Positions 12,621 to 13,922 of a stretch of 13,922 nt of DNA are shown here, in pieces. How positions within the stretch are numbered: the stretch's first letter is position 1; the number at the start of each line of letters is the position of its first letter. Under the pieces are notes generated by a model. That model was not told where the DNA came from. It did no database searches and worked only from the letters and a program-made list of their open reading frames with translations. A program made the translations under genes and the position numbers. This DNA is from Patescibacteria group bacterium (lineage in GTDB: Bacteria > Patescibacteriota > Minisyncoccia > Portnoybacterales > UBA2143). The stretch covers positions 1-13,922 of the forward strand of contig JAHJQT010000005.1 of NCBI GenBank assembly GCA_018819085.1, read 5' to 3'.

Positions 12621-13140
12621 ATCTCTTTTTCCATTGCGAGGCCTTGCGCGCTTTTTTAAGTCCTGGTTTCTTTCGTTCTTTTCTTCTTGGATCACGCCTA
12701 AGATAACCCGATCTTTTAAGTTTCTTTGAAAAATCAGGATTAAATTTAACTAAAGCTCTTGATAAACTATGTCTAACTGCTTCTGCTTGTCCCTTTATTC
12801 CACCACCTTCAACTTTTACTGTAACCTCAAATCTATTCAAAGACTTCATCTTCTTTAAAGGATTGATAATCGTATATTGAAGCTCAATTGTTGGAAAATA
12901 TTCAGTATATGGTTTTCCATTAATTGTAATCTTTCCTTTTTCATCTTCAAAAGGTTTACAAGTAAAAAGACGAACTCTAGCTGTAGCTCTTTTTCTTCGT
13001 CCAATTGCTTCAAAATATCTTTTTGATTCATCTTTTTCAGAATCAGAAACTTTTTTAACAACAGATTTTTTAATTGTTTTAGCCAGCACCTTTTTAATTG
13101 CGATTTTAGCTTTAGGTTTGACTTTTTTCTTTTCTGGCAT
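12619..13140 (-). CDS. rpsI: 30S ribosomal protein S9 with a lysine-rich N-terminal extension
   Basis: Small-subunit protein whose C-terminal tail reaches the P-site tRNA. It is 173 aa against about 130 in E. coli. The core begins at about residue 43 (YFEAIGRRKRATARVRLF) and includes GKITINGKPYTEYF, VKVEGGGIKGQAEAVRHSLS and the GYLRRDPRRKERKKPG segment, ending in KASQWKKR with the expected basic tail. The first roughly 42 residues are a low-complexity Lys/Val/Ala extension with no counterpart in the usual protein; an internal start is not obvious, as the next Met lies deep in the core. Its ATG is 1 nt after the rplM stop. It is the last gene of the operon and is followed at once by a terminator. 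No Shine-Dalgarno is seen. Confidence 0.96.
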   Translation of the reverse strand: MPEKKKVKPKAKIAIKKVLAKTIKKSVVKKVSDSEKDESKRYFEAIGRRKRATARVRLFTCKPFEDEKGKITINGKPYTEYFPTIELQYTIINPLKKMKSLNRFEVTVKVEGGGIKGQAEAVRHSLSRALVKFNPDFSKKLKRSGYLRRDPRRKERKKPGLKKARKASQWKKR

Positions 13141-13141
13141 A

Positions 13142-13498
13142 TTAATTTTCTTTTTCTTTATATAATTTTAATTTTTTAATAACTTGATCCCGTAATTTAT
13201 TTTTCGGTAACATTCCATAAACAGCTTTACGAATTACTTCTCTTGAATCTTTTTCTAAAAGATCTCCTAGGCTTATTCCTTTAATTCCACCTGGATAACC
13301 AGAATGATGATAATAAATTTTATTCTTTAATTTTTGTCCAGTTACTGCAATTTTATCTGTATTTATAACTACAACATCATCTCCTTTGTTCATATAAGGA
13401 ACAAAATCAGGTTTTCCTTTTCCACGTAACAAATTAGCTATTTCAACAGCTAAGCGTCCTAATATTTTATCTGTAGCATCAATGGTATGTTTTTCCAT
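13142..13498 (-). CDS. rplM: 50S ribosomal protein L13 (short)
   Basis: Early-assembly large-subunit protein. It is 118 aa against 142 in E. coli; the landmarks HTIDATDKILGRLAVEIANLL (4-24), GDDVVVINTDKIAVTG (39-54), YYHHSGYPGGIKG (62-74) and AVYGMLPKNKLRDQVIKKLKLY (92-113) are present. The missing length is at the two ends, mostly the C-terminus. The gene lies 4 nt after rplQ and 1 nt before rpsI, the classical L13-S9 pair. Confidence 0.97.
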   Translation of the reverse strand: MEKHTIDATDKILGRLAVEIANLLRGKGKPDFVPYMNKGDDVVVINTDKIAVTGQKLKNKIYYHHSGYPGGIKGISLGDLLEKDSREVIRKAVYGMLPKNKLRDQVIKKLKLYKEKEN

Positions 13499-13502
13499 GT
13501 TA

Positions 13503-13856
13503 TTATTTAACTAATTCAATTATTGCCATTTTAGCTCCATCTGTTTTTCGTGGACCTAATTTAACAATTCTTGTATAGCCACCTGCTCTTTCTTGGTAAC
13601 GCGGACCAATTTCTTTAACTATTTTTTTTCTAGCTTCTTCAGGTAAATATTTTGCTAAATATCTAATAACCGAAAGATTATTAACAATTCTGCTCTTCGT
13701 AATTAATTTCTCAACAAAAGGTCTTACTTCTTTAGCTTTAGCTTCAGTGGTCTTTATTTTTTCTTTCAAAATCAAACTAGTAGCTAAATTTTTTAAAAGC
13801 GCTTTTTTTTGATCTCTTTTACGTCCTAATTTTCTTCCTTTTTTACAATGATTCAT
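13503..13856 (-). CDS. rplQ: 50S ribosomal protein L17
   Basis: Large-subunit protein near the exit tunnel. It is 117 aa, close to the bacterial core length. It begins with MNHCKKGRKLGRKRDQKKALLKNL in the expected form (RKLGR, then the ALLKNLATSLI helix), carries the KIKTTEAKAKEVRPFVEKLIT helix, and ends with GGYTRIVKLGPRKTDGAKMAIIELV, the standard L17 C-terminus. The ATG follows the rpoA stop by 2 nt, as in most bacteria (rpoA-rplQ). No Shine-Dalgarno motif precedes it. Confidence 0.97.
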   Translation of the reverse strand: MNHCKKGRKLGRKRDQKKALLKNLATSLILKEKIKTTEAKAKEVRPFVEKLITKSRIVNNLSVIRYLAKYLPEEARKKIVKEIGPRYQERAGGYTRIVKLGPRKTDGAKMAIIELVK

Positions 13857-13858
13857 GT

Positions 13859-13922
13859 TTATCTCAATGTTAATCCTAATTTTCCAATAGCTCGTTTAAT
13901 TTCAATAATTCCCTTACCTCCC
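13859..13922 (-). CDS. rpoA: RNA polymerase alpha subunit, 3' end only (partial)
   Basis: The last 20 codons plus TAA of a gene entering from the right edge translate to GGKGIIEIKRAIGKLGLTLR. This fits the last helix-hairpin-helix of the alpha C-terminal domain (compare GRKSLAEIKDVLASRGLSLG in E. coli). The position directly before rplQ supports it. The protein ends just after this motif, without the acidic tail of the E. coli subunit. Confidence 0.9.
   Translation of the reverse strand, partial: GGKGIIEIKRAIGKLGLTLR

Noticed and set aside
12272..12634. Open frame of 120 codons on the minus strand across the rpsI-PEGA gap
   Set aside because: It is a translation of the repeat elements (VIPATGVIPAKAGIQ-type peptide) and runs into the terminator and both neighbouring genes; no family resemblance.
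79..13861. TGA recoded as glycine (Gracilibacteria/SR1 code)
   Set aside because: All conserved proteins are complete in the standard code and no in-frame TGA interrupts a conserved domain, so there is no positive evidence for recoding.

Overview
The window is AT-rich, gene-dense bacterial chromosome and carries no phage, plasmid or transposase gene. It most resembles a Candidate Phyla Radiation (Patescibacteria) genome, probably Parcubacteria-like. This is inferred from short L13, L17 and ProRS proteins, a membrane-anchored glycoside-hydrolase-like protein and a PEGA-domain protein of types I associate with that group, an frr-rseP-proS cluster without the usual isoprenoid and lipid genes, tiny intergenic gaps, and Shine-Dalgarno-less starts. 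The assignment is inference; no rRNA gene is present to confirm it.

Layout from right to left. The end of rpoA, then rplQ, rplM and rpsI, run on the minus strand and form the tail of a ribosomal-protein/RNA-polymerase operon (13922 to 12619). It ends in a bidirectional terminator. Next comes a 301-base gap holding two repeat elements (12345-12558). A lone plus-strand gene, a membrane-anchored PEGA/propeller-like protein (11358-12317), converges on rpsI and diverges from murA. The murA and PEGA promoters appear to share one overlapping -35 element.

From murA leftwards everything is on the minus strand and tightly packed: murA, mreB (copy 2), two GT4-type glycosyltransferases, holB, frr, rseP, proS, mreB (copy 1), a TIM-barrel glycoside-hydrolase-like membrane protein, mutM, and the first 25 codons of a GH1 beta-glucosidase-type gene that starts with TTG and runs off the left edge. 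A second promoter is likely in the 37-base gap before holB.

Functionally, the left operon mixes envelope building (MurA peptidoglycan precursor enzyme, two MreB cytoskeletal paralogs, two glycosyltransferases, the RseP intramembrane protease) with information processing (DNA polymerase III delta-prime, ribosome recycling factor, prolyl-tRNA synthetase, formamidopyrimidine-DNA glycosylase) and carbohydrate metabolism (GH1).

Points of most interest: a perfect 36-bp palindrome sitting in frame inside one glycosyltransferase; two other short in-frame repeats inside the neighbouring glycosyltransferase; a glycoside-hydrolase-like protein that seems to have lost the segment with its acid/base glutamate; a ProRS whose editing domain is replaced by a four-cysteine insert; two diverged MreB paralogs; and predicted leaderless or near-leaderless transcripts combined with an absence of Shine-Dalgarno motifs. 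I found no complete undescribed defence or mobile system.
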